A stretch of 64,000 nucleotides of DNA from Streptomyces sp. WAC 01529 (GTDB lineage Bacteria > Actinomycetota > Actinomycetes > Streptomycetales > Streptomycetaceae), in assembly GCF_003945545.1 (NCBI RefSeq), contig NZ_CP029617.1, positions 2,181,001 through 2,245,000 on the forward strand. Reading direction: 5' to 3'. The notes under the pieces were generated by a model that searched no databases, was not told where the DNA came from, and was given only the letters and a program-made list of their open reading frames with translations. Made by a program: the position numbers and the translations under genes. Each line of letters opens with the position of its first letter. Position 1 is the first letter of the stretch. Of this stretch, positions 42,039-50,785 are shown one piece after another.

Positions 42039-42794
42039 CTACGGCACCGGCAGGCTCTTGTGCTGATTCCGTGGCATCGCCAGGCCTACGGCCGGGTAAG
42101 GCGTCACCCACTGGATCTCCGGGCCGGTCCCGGCCGCGGGCCCCCGCTCGTCGTGGGCGCGCTCGTCGTGGGCACGTCGACGCCTATGTGCCGAGGTTTC
42201 GTGCATCCGGGTGAGGTGGCCTCTCATCCGTTGCACGTCCAGACGGCGCCGGGCCCGCTGCCAGGCACTGCGCCACTGGTCCCGGTCATCCTGGTCGGTC
42301 ACGCCGCATACCGTCAGGAAGACCATGAGCTGATCGACCGCGAGCATGGACTTGCCCGCCAGCATCCGGAGCACGGTGCTGTGCGGCAGCTCTCCGTGCT
42401 CACCGGCCCGACGCTCCATGTCCTCCACGGGCATCGCCCCTGCCAAGCGGTAGAGCTCCTGCAGCGCCTTGATCAACCCCTCACGATCGCGCACCCGGTC
42501 CGGCCTCAGCACCCCCGCTCGCGGCTGCTCGGCGCCACGAGCGGCCCGCCACAACTGTCGCGCCCTCCAGACCGGAGCCCCGCACGCCTTGGCATATGCC
42601 TCCACCACGGGCAGACGGGGGATCCTGGCCCCGCTGGTGGCGCGAGAGTAGGTGGTGGCGGAGAAGACGTGCCCGGACTTCCGGGCCATCTCCCGGTGGG
42701 TCAGACCCGCCGCCCGACGCTGTCTGCGCAGCCACTCCGCGAGCTGCTCCAGAGCCGGGTCAATCGTGGAGATCGGCTGTTCCGGGCGCGCCAT
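42039..42794 (-). CDS. Helix-turn-helix (XRE-type) protein
   Basis: 251 aa from ATG 42794. An N-terminal Cro/CI-type HTH: LEQLAEWLRRQRRAAGLTHREMARKSGHVFSATTYSRATSGARIPRLPVVEAYAKACG. A longer helical region follows (LIKALQELYRLAGAMPVEDMERRAG; TVLRMLAGKSMLAVDQLMVFLTVCGVTDQDDRDQWRSAW), then an Arg/His-rich tail (AHRRRRAHDERAHDERG). It sits 16 bases after a 71-aa membrane protein gene on the same strand and is probably co-transcribed. Regulators of this kind are frequent near mobile or strain-specific genes in Streptomyces. Targets unknown. Confidence 0.82.
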   Translation of the reverse strand: MARPEQPISTIDPALEQLAEWLRRQRRAAGLTHREMARKSGHVFSATTYSRATSGARIPRLPVVEAYAKACGAPVWRARQLWRAARGAEQPRAGVLRPDRVRDREGLIKALQELYRLAGAMPVEDMERRAGEHGELPHSTVLRMLAGKSMLAVDQLMVFLTVCGVTDQDDRDQWRSAWQRARRRLDVQRMRGHLTRMHETSAHRRRRAHDERAHDERGPAAGTGPEIQWVTPYPAVGLAMPRNQHKSLPVP

Positions 42795-42810
42795 GGCCGG
42801 CCGGCCCCGG

Positions 42811-43026
42811 TCACGGACCGACGGGCGCGGACGGAGCACGCCGTGCCACATGGGCGCCGATCAGGCCGCAAGCCGTCAGGACCTCGGCCACGACGATGAC
42901 GGGCATTCCGGTCAGCGCCATGGCCACGCCCAGTACGAGGACCACGATGACGATGACGGTCTGCTTGCCGTCCAGACGGGCAGCCGGCTTCGGTGTGGCA
43001 CAGGTAAGACGCCGATGTGTGTACAT
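42811..43026 (-). CDS. Small two-helix membrane protein
   Basis: 71 aa from ATG 43026, with AGAGGA five bases upstream. A basic N-terminus (MYTHRRLTCATPKPAARLDG) is followed by two hydrophobic helices, TVIVIVVLVLGVAMALTGM and VIVVAEVLTACGLIGAHVA. No family recognised. The 16-base gap to the HTH gene suggests a two-gene unit. Confidence 0.72.
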   Translation of the reverse strand: MYTHRRLTCATPKPAARLDGKQTVIVIVVLVLGVAMALTGMPVIVVAEVLTACGLIGAHVARRAPSAPVGP

Positions 43027-43513
43027 GGGTTCCTCTGGATCTCGAAGTGCCGGGGATGCCATTGCCATACCCGGCTCAGTCACGGGCCGCATTCTCAACT
43101 GGGCACCGGCAAGCGCCCGTTGGAGCATCGTGGCACGAGATCCGATGCCCTTGCGGATTGATGCACTCCCGCCCCGCTCGCGCGGCATTGATGCGGCGCC
43201 AAAGTCGCTCAACGGCCCCTTGCCACCTGCATGAACGAAGAATTACCGAACATACGTCCCGCAACGGGAGGCAAGTTGATGCATGCGAGCCCGGCCCTGG
43301 ACTGGCCGATCGGCATCCCGCTTGCGAGCATCACATCGGGTTCACTACGGGGGACGCAGAAAGCGTCTCACCTCGTCTTGACGTCACGGGCCGCAGACCA
43401 CAGCGGAAAGACCACGAACCTGGCACGCCTCCGCGCGGCAACGCGGAGCGCGCCGCGGAGGGGCCGGCTCTCGTCGGCCCCTCCATTTCCCTGGCCACCT
43501 GTCTAATCCGCCG
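43027..43513. other. Intergenic region of the accessory islet, no convincing gene
   Basis: The composition is less GC-rich than the flanks (for example GAACGAAGAATTACCGAACA near 43232). A plus-strand reading frame from ATG 43279 has GGGAGG eight bases upstream (75 codons), but its sequence has no domain and its end runs through a hairpin. That hairpin, GGAGGGGCCG / CGGCCCCTCC at 43457-43484 followed by ATTTCC on the plus strand, is the clearest structure and may be a plus-strand terminator. Confidence 0.4.
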
Positions 43514-44272
43514 TTACTCCTCGGCGGAAGCGATCAGTACCTGCGCCAGTTCACGCGGCTGGGAGAACATCGGCCAATGGCCGGTGTTCATCTTGGCCAG
43601 CCGCCAGTGCTCGCTCTTCAGCAGCTCGGCCACGTCTTCGTCGGGCTCGGCGTCGTCGGAGTCGGCGTCGTCGGAGTCGGCGTCGTCGGAGTCGGCGTCG
43701 TCGGAGTCGGCGTCGTCGGGCAGACAGAGGATGTACGTCGCCGGGAGTTCACCGAGCGGCTTCGCGAGCACGGCGGGCTCGGTCAGCGTGGCGCCCGGGT
43801 GGGGCGTTGCGCCACCGATGAGTCGTGCGATCTGTTCGTCGGTGAGATCCTCGCCGTCATAGTGAGCAGCCGACACGAGCGGCCAGAATCCACCATTCTC
43901 GGCAATCGACGCCTTCACCGCCGCCCCACCATCCGGCCAGGCGGAGACAAACGATTCGCCGTCAACGGGAATGCTTGAGTCGACGAACACCACACGGCTC
44001 AGCCGATCGCCGATCCGCTCCGCGGCCTGGCCGACCGGGATTCCTGAATAGCTGTGACCGACCAGGACCACATCACGCAGATCCCGGCGTTCCACTTCGG
44101 AGACGATGTCCTGGACGTGGGTCGCCTGCCTCGCGAATACACCCCGCTTTTCAGCGAGACCGGACAGCGTCAACGGGAAAACGCCGTGGCCGGCTGCCCG
44201 CAGATACGGAACCACCTCGTCCCACGCCCACGCCCCGAGCCGCGCCCCCGCAACCAGCACGAAATTCACCAT
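43514..44272 (-). CDS. Alpha/beta hydrolase with an acidic minisatellite insert
   Basis: 252 aa. Nucleophile elbow VGHSYSGIP (about residue 71), oxyanion region FVLVAGARLGAWAWDEVVPYLRAAGH, and histidine in MNTGHWPMFSQPRELAQVL near the end. This matches the small salicylate-esterase/EstC-like group. At about residues 186-210 an Asp/Ser/Ala repeat, (DDADS)x4 then DDAEPDED, interrupts the strand before the last helix; it is encoded by four perfect 15-bp repeats. The gene begins 18 bases after the glnA2 stop, with a weak ribosome binding site. Confidence 0.85.
   Translation of the reverse strand: MVNFVLVAGARLGAWAWDEVVPYLRAAGHGVFPLTLSGLAEKRGVFARQATHVQDIVSEVERRDLRDVVLVGHSYSGIPVGQAAERIGDRLSRVVFVDSSIPVDGESFVSAWPDGGAAVKASIAENGGFWPLVSAAHYDGEDLTDEQIARLIGGATPHPGATLTEPAVLAKPLGELPATYILCLPDDADSDDADSDDADSDDADSDDAEPDEDVAELLKSEHWRLAKMNTGHWPMFSQPRELAQVLIASAEE
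43651..43710 (-). repeat. 15-bp coding minisatellite, four perfect copies
   Basis: CGTCGTCGGAGTCGG (plus strand) is repeated at 43651, 43666, 43681 and 43696 without mismatch, with partial copies on both sides. Multiple of three, so the hydrolase stays in frame. Confidence 0.95.
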
Positions 44273-44290
44273 GCCCGTACCGTAGCCGGG

Positions 44291-45652
44291 CTACAGAACC
44301 GGCAGGTTCTTCCGCAGTTCGAAGGCCGTGACCTCGCTGCGGTACTCCTCCCACTCCTGCTTCTTGTTGCGCAGGAAGAAGTCGTAGACGTGCTCGCCGA
44401 GGGTCTCGGCGACCAGTTCCGACTTCTCCATCAGGGCGATCGCCTCGCCGAGGTTCTGGGGCAGGGGTTCGATGCCCATCGCGCGGCGCTCGGCATCCGA
44501 GAGGGCCCAGACGTCGTCGTCGGCGCCCGGCGGGAGTTCGTAGCCCTCCTCGATGCCCTTGAGGCCGGCGGCGAGCAGGACCGCGTAGGTCAGGTAGGGG
44601 TTCGCGCCCGAGTCGATCGAGCGGACCTCGACGCGTGCCGAGCCCGTCTTGCCGGGCTTGTACATCGGTACGCGGATCAGGGCCGAGCGGTTGTTGTGGC
44701 CCCAGCAGATGTACGAGGGGGCCTCGCCGCCCGCGCCCGCGGTGCGCTCGGAGCCGCCCCAGATGCGCTTGTAGGAGTTCACCCACTGGTTGGTGACCGC
44801 CGAGATCTCCGCGGCGTGCCGGAGCAGGCCCGCGATGAAGGAGCGGCCGACCTTGGAGAGCTGGTACTCGGCGCCCGACTCGTAGAAGGCGTTGCGGTCG
44901 CCCTCGAAGAGGGAGAGGTGCGTGTGCATGCCCGAGCCGGGGTGCTCGGAGAAGGGCTTCGGCATGAAGGTGGCCTGGACACCCTGTTCGAGGGCGACCT
45001 GCTTCATGACGAGGCGGAAGGTCATGATGTTGTCGGCCGTGGAGAGGGCGTCGGCGTAGCGCAGGTCGATCTCCTGCTGGCCCGGCGCGCCCTCGTGGTG
45101 GCTGAACTCGACCGAGATGCCCATGGATTCGAGCATCGTGATGGCCTGGCGGCGGAAGTCCATGCCCACGTTCTGCGGGGTGTGGTCGAAGTAGCCGGAG
45201 TTGTCGGCGGGCGTGGGCCGCGAGCCGTCCAGCGGCTTGTCCTTCAGGAGGAAGAACTCGATCTCGGGGTGTGTGTAGAAGGTGAAGCCGAGGTCGGAGG
45301 TCTTGGCGAGGGCGCGCTTGAGCACGTAGCGCGGGTCCGCGAAGGACGGGGAGCCGTCCGGCATCAGGATGTCGCAGAACATACGGGCCGTACCGGGGGC
45401 CTCCGCGCGCCAGGGCAGCACCTGGAACGTCGACGGGTCCGGCTTGGCGATCATGTCCGACTCGTACACCCGGGCGAATCCTTCGATCGCCGAGCCGTCG
45501 AAGCCGATGCCCTCGTCGAACGCCTGCTCAAGCTCGGCCGGGGCCACGGCCACCGACTTCAGGAAGCCGAGGACGTCCGTGAACCACAGGCGTACGAACC
45601 GGATGTCGCGCTCCTCCAACGTACGGAGCACGAATTCCTGCTGCTTGTCCAT
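44291..45652 (-). CDS. glnA2: Type I glutamine synthetase-like enzyme GlnA2
   Basis: 453 aa. Glutamine synthetase type I motifs: IRFVRLWFTDVLGFLKSVAV, GFDGSAIEGFARVYESDMIAKPD, EIEFFLLKDK, FSHHEGAPGQQEIDLRY, FMPKPFSEHPGSGMHTHLSLFEG, NRSALIRVPMYKPGKTGSARVEVRSIDSGANPYL. The sequence is that of the GlnA2 group. In Streptomyces coelicolor the GlnA2 enzyme has been reported as a gamma-glutamylpolyamine synthetase in polyamine use rather than a main glutamine synthetase; that role is taken from family knowledge. The region equivalent to the adenylylation loop reads EEGYELPPGADDDVW, with a tyrosine but not the usual NLYDLPPEE. GGAAG precedes ATG 45652. Confidence 0.93.
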   Translation of the reverse strand: MDKQQEFVLRTLEERDIRFVRLWFTDVLGFLKSVAVAPAELEQAFDEGIGFDGSAIEGFARVYESDMIAKPDPSTFQVLPWRAEAPGTARMFCDILMPDGSPSFADPRYVLKRALAKTSDLGFTFYTHPEIEFFLLKDKPLDGSRPTPADNSGYFDHTPQNVGMDFRRQAITMLESMGISVEFSHHEGAPGQQEIDLRYADALSTADNIMTFRLVMKQVALEQGVQATFMPKPFSEHPGSGMHTHLSLFEGDRNAFYESGAEYQLSKVGRSFIAGLLRHAAEISAVTNQWVNSYKRIWGGSERTAGAGGEAPSYICWGHNNRSALIRVPMYKPGKTGSARVEVRSIDSGANPYLTYAVLLAAGLKGIEEGYELPPGADDDVWALSDAERRAMGIEPLPQNLGEAIALMEKSELVAETLGEHVYDFFLRNKKQEWEEYRSEVTAFELRKNLPVL

Positions 45653-45953
45653 CTTCCGCTTCCACCCATCCTTGCTGGTCAGGCCGCCTGCTCCCGCGCC
45701 ACGGGACACCTCGGAACGCCTTGGGCACACGAGCATCCCATCACCCGGTTTCAGGCGCGTTGCGGACCCCGTGCCGCCCGGGCCCGCACCGCCGGGTTCC
45801 GGGCCGTGCCGCGTGCCGCTCTGTGCCCATAGTGCCTGCTGATCGGCCCATCTGTAACAGCGGGCCAGCGCGGCGGCTCGAAGGCGCCCTGCGGGCCGGG
45901 CCCGGACGGACGAGAAGCGCCGGGCCGAGGTGCCCGGGGACGCCGGGCACGGG
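45653..45953. other. Intergenic region between glnA2 and the dehydrogenase gene
   Basis: No gene seen. On the dehydrogenase side, GTGCCCGG-GGACG-CCGGGCAC (45930-45950) is a perfect 8-bp hairpin directly after that gene's stop and is the likely terminator. The rest should contain the glnA2 promoter; no GlnR-type pattern was evident to the eye. Confidence 0.6.
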
Positions 45954-46979
45954 CTACGCCAGCCTGGCCAGGTCCTCGCGGAGGAGGCGGCCGCGGAGGG
46001 GCTCTCCGGCGATGTACCGCTCGACCTCGGCGACCGCGTACGCGCCGAGCCGCCGCACCTCGCTCCCCTGCGCCCCCGCGACATGCGGGGTCACCAGCAC
46101 ATTGGGCAGGCCGAGGAGCACATGGCCCGCGGGCAGCGGCTCCGGGTCCGTGACGTCCAGGAACGCGTCGAGGCGCCCCGCCGCGCACTCCCGCGCCAGC
46201 GCCTCCGTGTCCACCAGCGCCCCCCGCGCCGTGTTGACGACGACCCCGCCGTCCGGGATCAGCCTCAGCATGGCCTCGCTCAAGAGGCCTGCCGTCGAGG
46301 GGAGTTCAGGCGCGTGCACCGTGACGATGCTGCTGCGCCGGCACAGCTCGGGGAGGGGGACCAGCTCCACGCCGAGCGCCCCCGCCTCGGCCGGCGTCAC
46401 ATAGGGGTCCGTGAGCAGCACCCGGTACCCCGCGTCGGACGCCCGGAGCGACGCGATCACCCGCCGCCCGATACGGGACGCCCCGATGACCCCGACGGTG
46501 CGCGCGTCGCCCCCGACGCGCTCGGTGAACGACGGTCTGGCTCCGGCCGCGTACCCCGCGGCGGCCCGCAGCGCCCCCTTCGCCCCGAAGGTGACCGCTG
46601 CCATCGTGAACGCCACCACCGGATCCGCGTTGGCGTCCGCGGCCGAGGAGACGACGACGCCCCGCTCCCACACCGCCTCCGTCACCATCCACTTGACCGA
46701 GCCCGCCGCGTGCACGACCGCCCGCAGGCGGGGCGCGCCCGCCAGCACCTCGGGCGTCAGGAGCGGGCATTCCCAGCCGGTGACCAGGACCTCCGTCTCG
46801 GCGAGGACCGCGCGCGCCGCCGGAGCGGTGAGCGACCCCGAAAGGACCGGGGGCGCCAGCCGCACGCAGGCGGCGAGCCGTGCACGCAGGTCCGGCGGGA
46901 AGACGCGGTCCGCGACCTCGGCGCCCATCGCCAGGGCCGCCGTGACCGGCCGCCCCACCTCATCCCTCTGATCCGTCAC
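45954..46979 (-). CDS. D-2-hydroxyacid dehydrogenase-family protein
   Basis: 341 aa from GTG 46979, with AGGGACGG upstream. NAD-binding motif TVGVIGASRIGRRVIASLRA. Catalytic Arg is in VVVNTARGALVDTEAL, Glu in LDAFLDVTDPEPLP, and His in VLVTPHVAGAQGSEVRRLG. Reduces 2-keto acids or oxidises 2-hydroxy acids, here probably a sugar acid given the context. It is divergent from a sugar ABC importer across a 158-base region with LacI-type operators, so it is likely co-regulated. The 8-bp hairpin at 45930-45950 ends it. Confidence 0.92.
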   Translation of the reverse strand: MTDQRDEVGRPVTAALAMGAEVADRVFPPDLRARLAACVRLAPPVLSGSLTAPAARAVLAETEVLVTGWECPLLTPEVLAGAPRLRAVVHAAGSVKWMVTEAVWERGVVVSSAADANADPVVAFTMAAVTFGAKGALRAAAGYAAGARPSFTERVGGDARTVGVIGASRIGRRVIASLRASDAGYRVLLTDPYVTPAEAGALGVELVPLPELCRRSSIVTVHAPELPSTAGLLSEAMLRLIPDGGVVVNTARGALVDTEALARECAAGRLDAFLDVTDPEPLPAGHVLLGLPNVLVTPHVAGAQGSEVRRLGAYAVAEVERYIAGEPLRGRLLREDLARLA

Positions 46980-46995
46980 GCGTGACCGTCCCTCG

Positions 46996-47011
46996 TAGTA
47001 ACCGGTTACTA
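46996..47011. promoter_or_regulatory. LacI-type operator between dehydrogenase and importer
   Basis: TAGTAACCGGTTACTA is a perfect 16-bp palindrome with the central CG typical of LacI operators. It lies 17 bases upstream of the dehydrogenase GTG, overlapping its expected promoter. Confidence 0.75.
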
Positions 47012-47086
47012 ACCAGCCTCTGGAGGCTAGGACCAAGCCGGGAGAGAGGTCAAGAGATCGCCCGGCCAAGGGGGTTGACCGAGGAC

Positions 47087-47100
47087 AGTAACCGCTTTAG
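47087..47100. promoter_or_regulatory. Second LacI-type operator in the same region
   Basis: AGTAACCGCTTTAG shares the AGTAACCG half-site with the palindrome at 46996-47011 and keeps a central CG. It lies 38 bases upstream of the permease GTG. Confidence 0.6.
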
Positions 47101-47137
47101 ATTCCGGGCACCTTATTCCGACGACGGAGGGGTTGCC

Positions 47138-48133
47138 GTGCCGACGGTGACGAAAGACCGGGCGGAAACCGAGGCGGTGAAGCCGCCCGACAGGCGCGAC
47201 AACGGGTCAAGTGGCGGGAAACCAGGGCGCGGTGAGCGATGGAAGCGGTTTCAGCGCACCCGGTTCCTGGTGCTGCTCATGGCGCCGGGGCTTGCCTACT
47301 TCCTGGTCTTCCACTACGGCGCCTTCATCGCCAACGCGGTGGCCTTCAAGGAGTACGTCCCCTTCGACGGCCTGTGGGCCAGCCCCTGGGTCGGCACCGC
47401 GAACTTCGAGCGGATGTTCGGCGACCCGGACTTCTGGCACGCCACCTGGAACACCCTGTTCATCGCCGTGCTCCAGCTGGTCTTCTTCTTCCCGGCGCCG
47501 CTCGCCCTCGCCCTGCTCCTGCACAGCCTCACCTCGGACCTGCTGCGCCGCTTCACGCAGTCGGTGATCTATCTGCCGCACTTCCTGTCGTGGGTCGTCG
47601 TGGTCGCCCTCTTCCAGCAAGTGCTCGGCGACACCGGCCTGTTGAACACCACGCTCGGCGACGCCGGACTGCACACCGTCGACATCATCGGCAACCCGGA
47701 CGCGTACAAGCCGCTGGTCGTGATCGAGGTGATCTGGAAGGACGCCGGCTGGGGGACGATCATCTTCCTCGCCGCGCTGATGCAGGTCGACGAGCAGTTG
47801 TACGAGGCATCGGCCATCGACGGCGCAGGGCCCTGGCGGCGCTTCTGGCACATCACGCTGCCCAGCATCCGGCCCATCATCATCCTGCTCCTGATCATGC
47901 GGCTCGGTGACATCCTCTCCGTCGGCTTCGAACAGATGCTGCTGCAACGGCAGTCGGTCGGCCCGGAGGTCGGCGAGGTCCTCGACACCTTCGTCTTCTG
48001 GCAGGGCATCGTCGGCGGCGACACCGGATACGCGGCGGCCGCCGGAATCTTCAAGGGCGTCGTCGGCGCGGCGCTCGTCTTCACCGCCAACCGGGTCGCC
48101 CACCGGCTCGGCGAGCAGGGGGTCTACAAGTGA
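47138..48133 (+). CDS. Sugar ABC transporter permease, LplB type
   Basis: 331 aa from GTG 47138, with GGAGGGG six bases upstream; the frame above it is not used. Basic N-terminus, then six helices (FLVLLMAPGLAYFLVFHYGAFIANAV onward). EAA loop: QLYEASAIDGAGPWRRFWHITLPSIRPI. The LplB/YtcP/LipO group imports oligosaccharides, often uronate-containing ones; the substrate here is unknown. Last bases overlap the next gene (GTGA). Confidence 0.94.
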   Translation: MPTVTKDRAETEAVKPPDRRDNGSSGGKPGRGERWKRFQRTRFLVLLMAPGLAYFLVFHYGAFIANAVAFKEYVPFDGLWASPWVGTANFERMFGDPDFWHATWNTLFIAVLQLVFFFPAPLALALLLHSLTSDLLRRFTQSVIYLPHFLSWVVVVALFQQVLGDTGLLNTTLGDAGLHTVDIIGNPDAYKPLVVIEVIWKDAGWGTIIFLAALMQVDEQLYEASAIDGAGPWRRFWHITLPSIRPIIILLLIMRLGDILSVGFEQMLLQRQSVGPEVGEVLDTFVFWQGIVGGDTGYAAAAGIFKGVVGAALVFTANRVAHRLGEQGVYK

Positions 48134-49026
48134 GCGCCCGTCATGTCATCAGGCCGGCCTGGAGGGAGAAGCCCCGGTTCGCCACGAAGGCCGCCAAGGC
48201 CGTCGCGGTGGTGGTCGTGCTCGGGCTCATCCTCATCCCCTTCCTCGTCATCGTCTCGACCTCGCTCGCCTCCAACCGGGAGGTCGTGGACAACGGCGGC
48301 TGGGTGCTGTGGCCGAGCGATCCGACGCTGCGCGCCTACCGCACCATCCTCACCGGCGGCATCGTCACCAAGGCGCTCGGCGTGAGCGTCGCCCTCACGG
48401 TCCTCGGCACGCTCTTCTCCCTCGCGTGCACCACCTTCCTCGCCTACGCCCTCGCCCGCCCCGGCGTCTTCGGCGGCCGCCCCGTGCTGCTGCTCATCCT
48501 CTTCACGTTCCTCTTCCCGCCCGGCATGATCCCGGCGTTCCTGCTGGTCAAGGGCATGGGGATGATGGATACGTATGCGGCGCTCATCGCCCCCGTACTC
48601 ATCAACGTCTTCAATCTGATCGTGCTGCGCGGCTTCTTCCAGGGCATACCGGAGGAGCTGTACGAGGCGGCCCGGCTCGACGGCGCGGGTGACTGGCACA
48701 TCCTGTGGCGGCTCGTGCTGCCGCTGTCGAAGGCGGCGCTCGCCGTGGTCTCCCTCTTCTACGCCGTGAGCTACTGGAACGCCTGGTTCCATGCCTCCAT
48801 CTACATGGAGTCGGACCACTGGCCGCTCTCCCAGGTCCTTCGTACGTACGTCATCGGCGGCTCGCAGATCGCCGACACGGGACTGAGCGAGGCCGGGCTC
48901 GTCTCGGCCCCGCAGACGACCCAGATGGCCGTCCTGGTGATCGCCACCGTGCCGATCCTGCTCGTCTACCCCTTCCTCCAGCGGTACTTCACCAAGGGCG
49001 TGCTCACCGGCGCCATCAAGAGCTGA
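48130..49026 (+). CDS. Sugar ABC transporter permease, YtcP type
   Basis: 298 aa from GTG 48130, translationally coupled to the LplB-type gene. Six helices, first AVVVVLGLILIPFLVIVSTSLAS. EAA loop ELYEAARLDGAGDWHILWRLVLPLSKAA. Partner of the upstream permease. No ATPase in the cluster, as for malEFG. Confidence 0.94.
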   Translation: MSARHVIRPAWREKPRFATKAAKAVAVVVVLGLILIPFLVIVSTSLASNREVVDNGGWVLWPSDPTLRAYRTILTGGIVTKALGVSVALTVLGTLFSLACTTFLAYALARPGVFGGRPVLLLILFTFLFPPGMIPAFLLVKGMGMMDTYAALIAPVLINVFNLIVLRGFFQGIPEELYEAARLDGAGDWHILWRLVLPLSKAALAVVSLFYAVSYWNAWFHASIYMESDHWPLSQVLRTYVIGGSQIADTGLSEAGLVSAPQTTQMAVLVIATVPILLVYPFLQRYFTKGVLTGAIKS

Positions 49027-49058
49027 CCCCCACTCGTCGTACAGAAGGGCTCATTCAC

Positions 49059-50711
49059 GTGTCCGGTTCCTCGATGTCGCGGCGCACCCTGCTCCGCTCC
49101 ATAGCCGTCGGCGGCGCCGCCCTGGCCGCCCCGTCCGTCCTCACCGCCTGCTCCACCGGCTCCGGCGGTGGCGGCAGCGTCTCGAACGCGGGCAAGAAGG
49201 CGGTGCCGTGGCCCGCGTACAAGCCCGCCGACGGCCCCGCCCCCGATCTGGCGCCGACCGCCGAGGGCGTGCAGGCCGGATACACGAAGTACCCCGAGAA
49301 GCTCGTGCGGGCGATCTCCGAGAAGCCGGGCGACGGCAAGCAGAAGATCAGGGTCCTGACCATCACGTACGGCACCCCGCCGAAGTCGGCCGGCCGCAAC
49401 GGGTACTGGCAGGCGGTGAACGAGGCGCTGGGCGTGGAGGTCGAGTTCACCGTCGTGCCCGACGCGGACTTCCGCGCCAAGATGTCGACGCTGATGTCGG
49501 GCGACGACCTCCCCGACATGATCAACTTCGGTGGCGGGTACGTCCTGCCGCGCGAGTCCCAGTTCGTGAAGTCCCGGTGCGCCGACCTGAGCGAACACCT
49601 GTCGGGCGACGCGGTGAAGGAGTACCCCCACCTCGCCAACATCCCCACGTACGCCTGGGAGGGCATGGGCCGCATCGCCGGGCGCATCTACGGGCTGCCC
49701 GTGGAGCGCGCCAAGGTGCAGGGCGCGATGTTCATCAACCGCGAGGCCTTCGACAGGGCCGGATACCGGCCCGGCATGTCCGCCCCCGACTTCCGCGCGA
49801 TGGCCCAGGAGGCCTCGCGGGGCAAGAGGTCCGCGCTCGGCGCGTCCACCGTCGGCTTCTTCGGCTACCTCTACCACGCGATGTGGCACGGGGCGCCCAA
49901 CCAGTGGCGGATCAAGGGCGGCAAGGTCACCGACATGTACGGCACCGACGCGTTCAAGGCGGCGCTGGAGTACATGGCGAAGCTGCGCCAGGACGGCTCG
50001 TACAACCCCGACGCCACCTCGATCTCCCAGGTGGACCTGAAGACGCAGTTCTACAACGGCACGGTCCGCTCGATGACGGACGGCTGGGGCGCCGCCGTCT
50101 CCAACGCCCAGGGAATCAAGGACGAGTTCACGCTCGACGTCGCCGAGCCGTACGCGGTCGACGGCGTCACACCCGTGTACCAGCAGAACCGCGGCTGTTT
50201 CGGCTACACCGTCATCAAGAAGGCGTCCAAGGACCGCGTCAAGCTGATGCTGCGCGTACTGAACTGGCTCGCCTCGCCGTTCGGCACCAAGGAGTACGAG
50301 CTGATGCACCACGGCGTCGAGGGCACCCACTTCACCTACGACAAGGCGGGCGACCCGGTCGCCACCGAGCTGGGCCTCGTCGACTCGCGCACCAACCTGC
50401 CCTTCCCCTACCTCATGGACGCCCCGCAGCCGCTGTACTACCCCGGCTTCCCCGACCTCACCAAGCGGCTGCACGCCTGGCAGCGGAAGGTGGTGCCGAT
50501 GCTGGTGCCCGACGACCACTGGGGCCTGATGTCGGACACGTACAACCGGCAGAGCGCCACGATGGACCAGATCATCACGGACGGCGTCACCGCGGTCGTC
50601 GCCGGGCGCAAGAAGCTCTCCGACTGGGACGGCGTCTACAAGAAGTGGCGTTCCCAGGGCGGCGAGCGGTCCGCCGAGGAGTTCCTGGAGGAGTACGAGG
50701 CCGCACACTGA
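49059..50711 (+). CDS. Sugar ABC transporter substrate-binding lipoprotein, LipO type
   Basis: 550 aa from GTG 49059, with GAAGGG nine bases upstream. The N-terminus combines a twin-arginine motif (MSRRTLLRSIAVGG) with a lipobox (LTAC, Cys31), so it is a Tat-exported lipoprotein. The mature part is a large group 1 binding protein: KIRVLTITYGTPPKSAGRNGYWQAVNEALGVEVEFTVVPDADFRAKMSTLMSGDDLPDMINF, YGLPVERAKVQGAMFINREAFDRAG, and WGAAVSNAQGIKDEF. The length matches the LipO group that pairs with LplB and YtcP. Substrate unknown. Confidence 0.92.
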   Translation: MSGSSMSRRTLLRSIAVGGAALAAPSVLTACSTGSGGGGSVSNAGKKAVPWPAYKPADGPAPDLAPTAEGVQAGYTKYPEKLVRAISEKPGDGKQKIRVLTITYGTPPKSAGRNGYWQAVNEALGVEVEFTVVPDADFRAKMSTLMSGDDLPDMINFGGGYVLPRESQFVKSRCADLSEHLSGDAVKEYPHLANIPTYAWEGMGRIAGRIYGLPVERAKVQGAMFINREAFDRAGYRPGMSAPDFRAMAQEASRGKRSALGASTVGFFGYLYHAMWHGAPNQWRIKGGKVTDMYGTDAFKAALEYMAKLRQDGSYNPDATSISQVDLKTQFYNGTVRSMTDGWGAAVSNAQGIKDEFTLDVAEPYAVDGVTPVYQQNRGCFGYTVIKKASKDRVKLMLRVLNWLASPFGTKEYELMHHGVEGTHFTYDKAGDPVATELGLVDSRTNLPFPYLMDAPQPLYYPGFPDLTKRLHAWQRKVVPMLVPDDHWGLMSDTYNRQSATMDQIITDGVTAVVAGRKKLSDWDGVYKKWRSQGGERSAEEFLEEYEAAH

Positions 50712-50785
50712 GCCGGGGGCGGGGCGCGGGATGATGGGTCCGGGGCGGCGAGGGCGCCGGGTGGTCGCTAGGCGAGGGAGAGACA

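Noticed and set aside
43231..43506. Plus-strand small gene in the accessory islet
   Set aside because: ATG 43279 has a fair ribosome binding site, but the product shows no domain, its frame is one of three open ones, and it runs through a strong hairpin. Left as uncertain.
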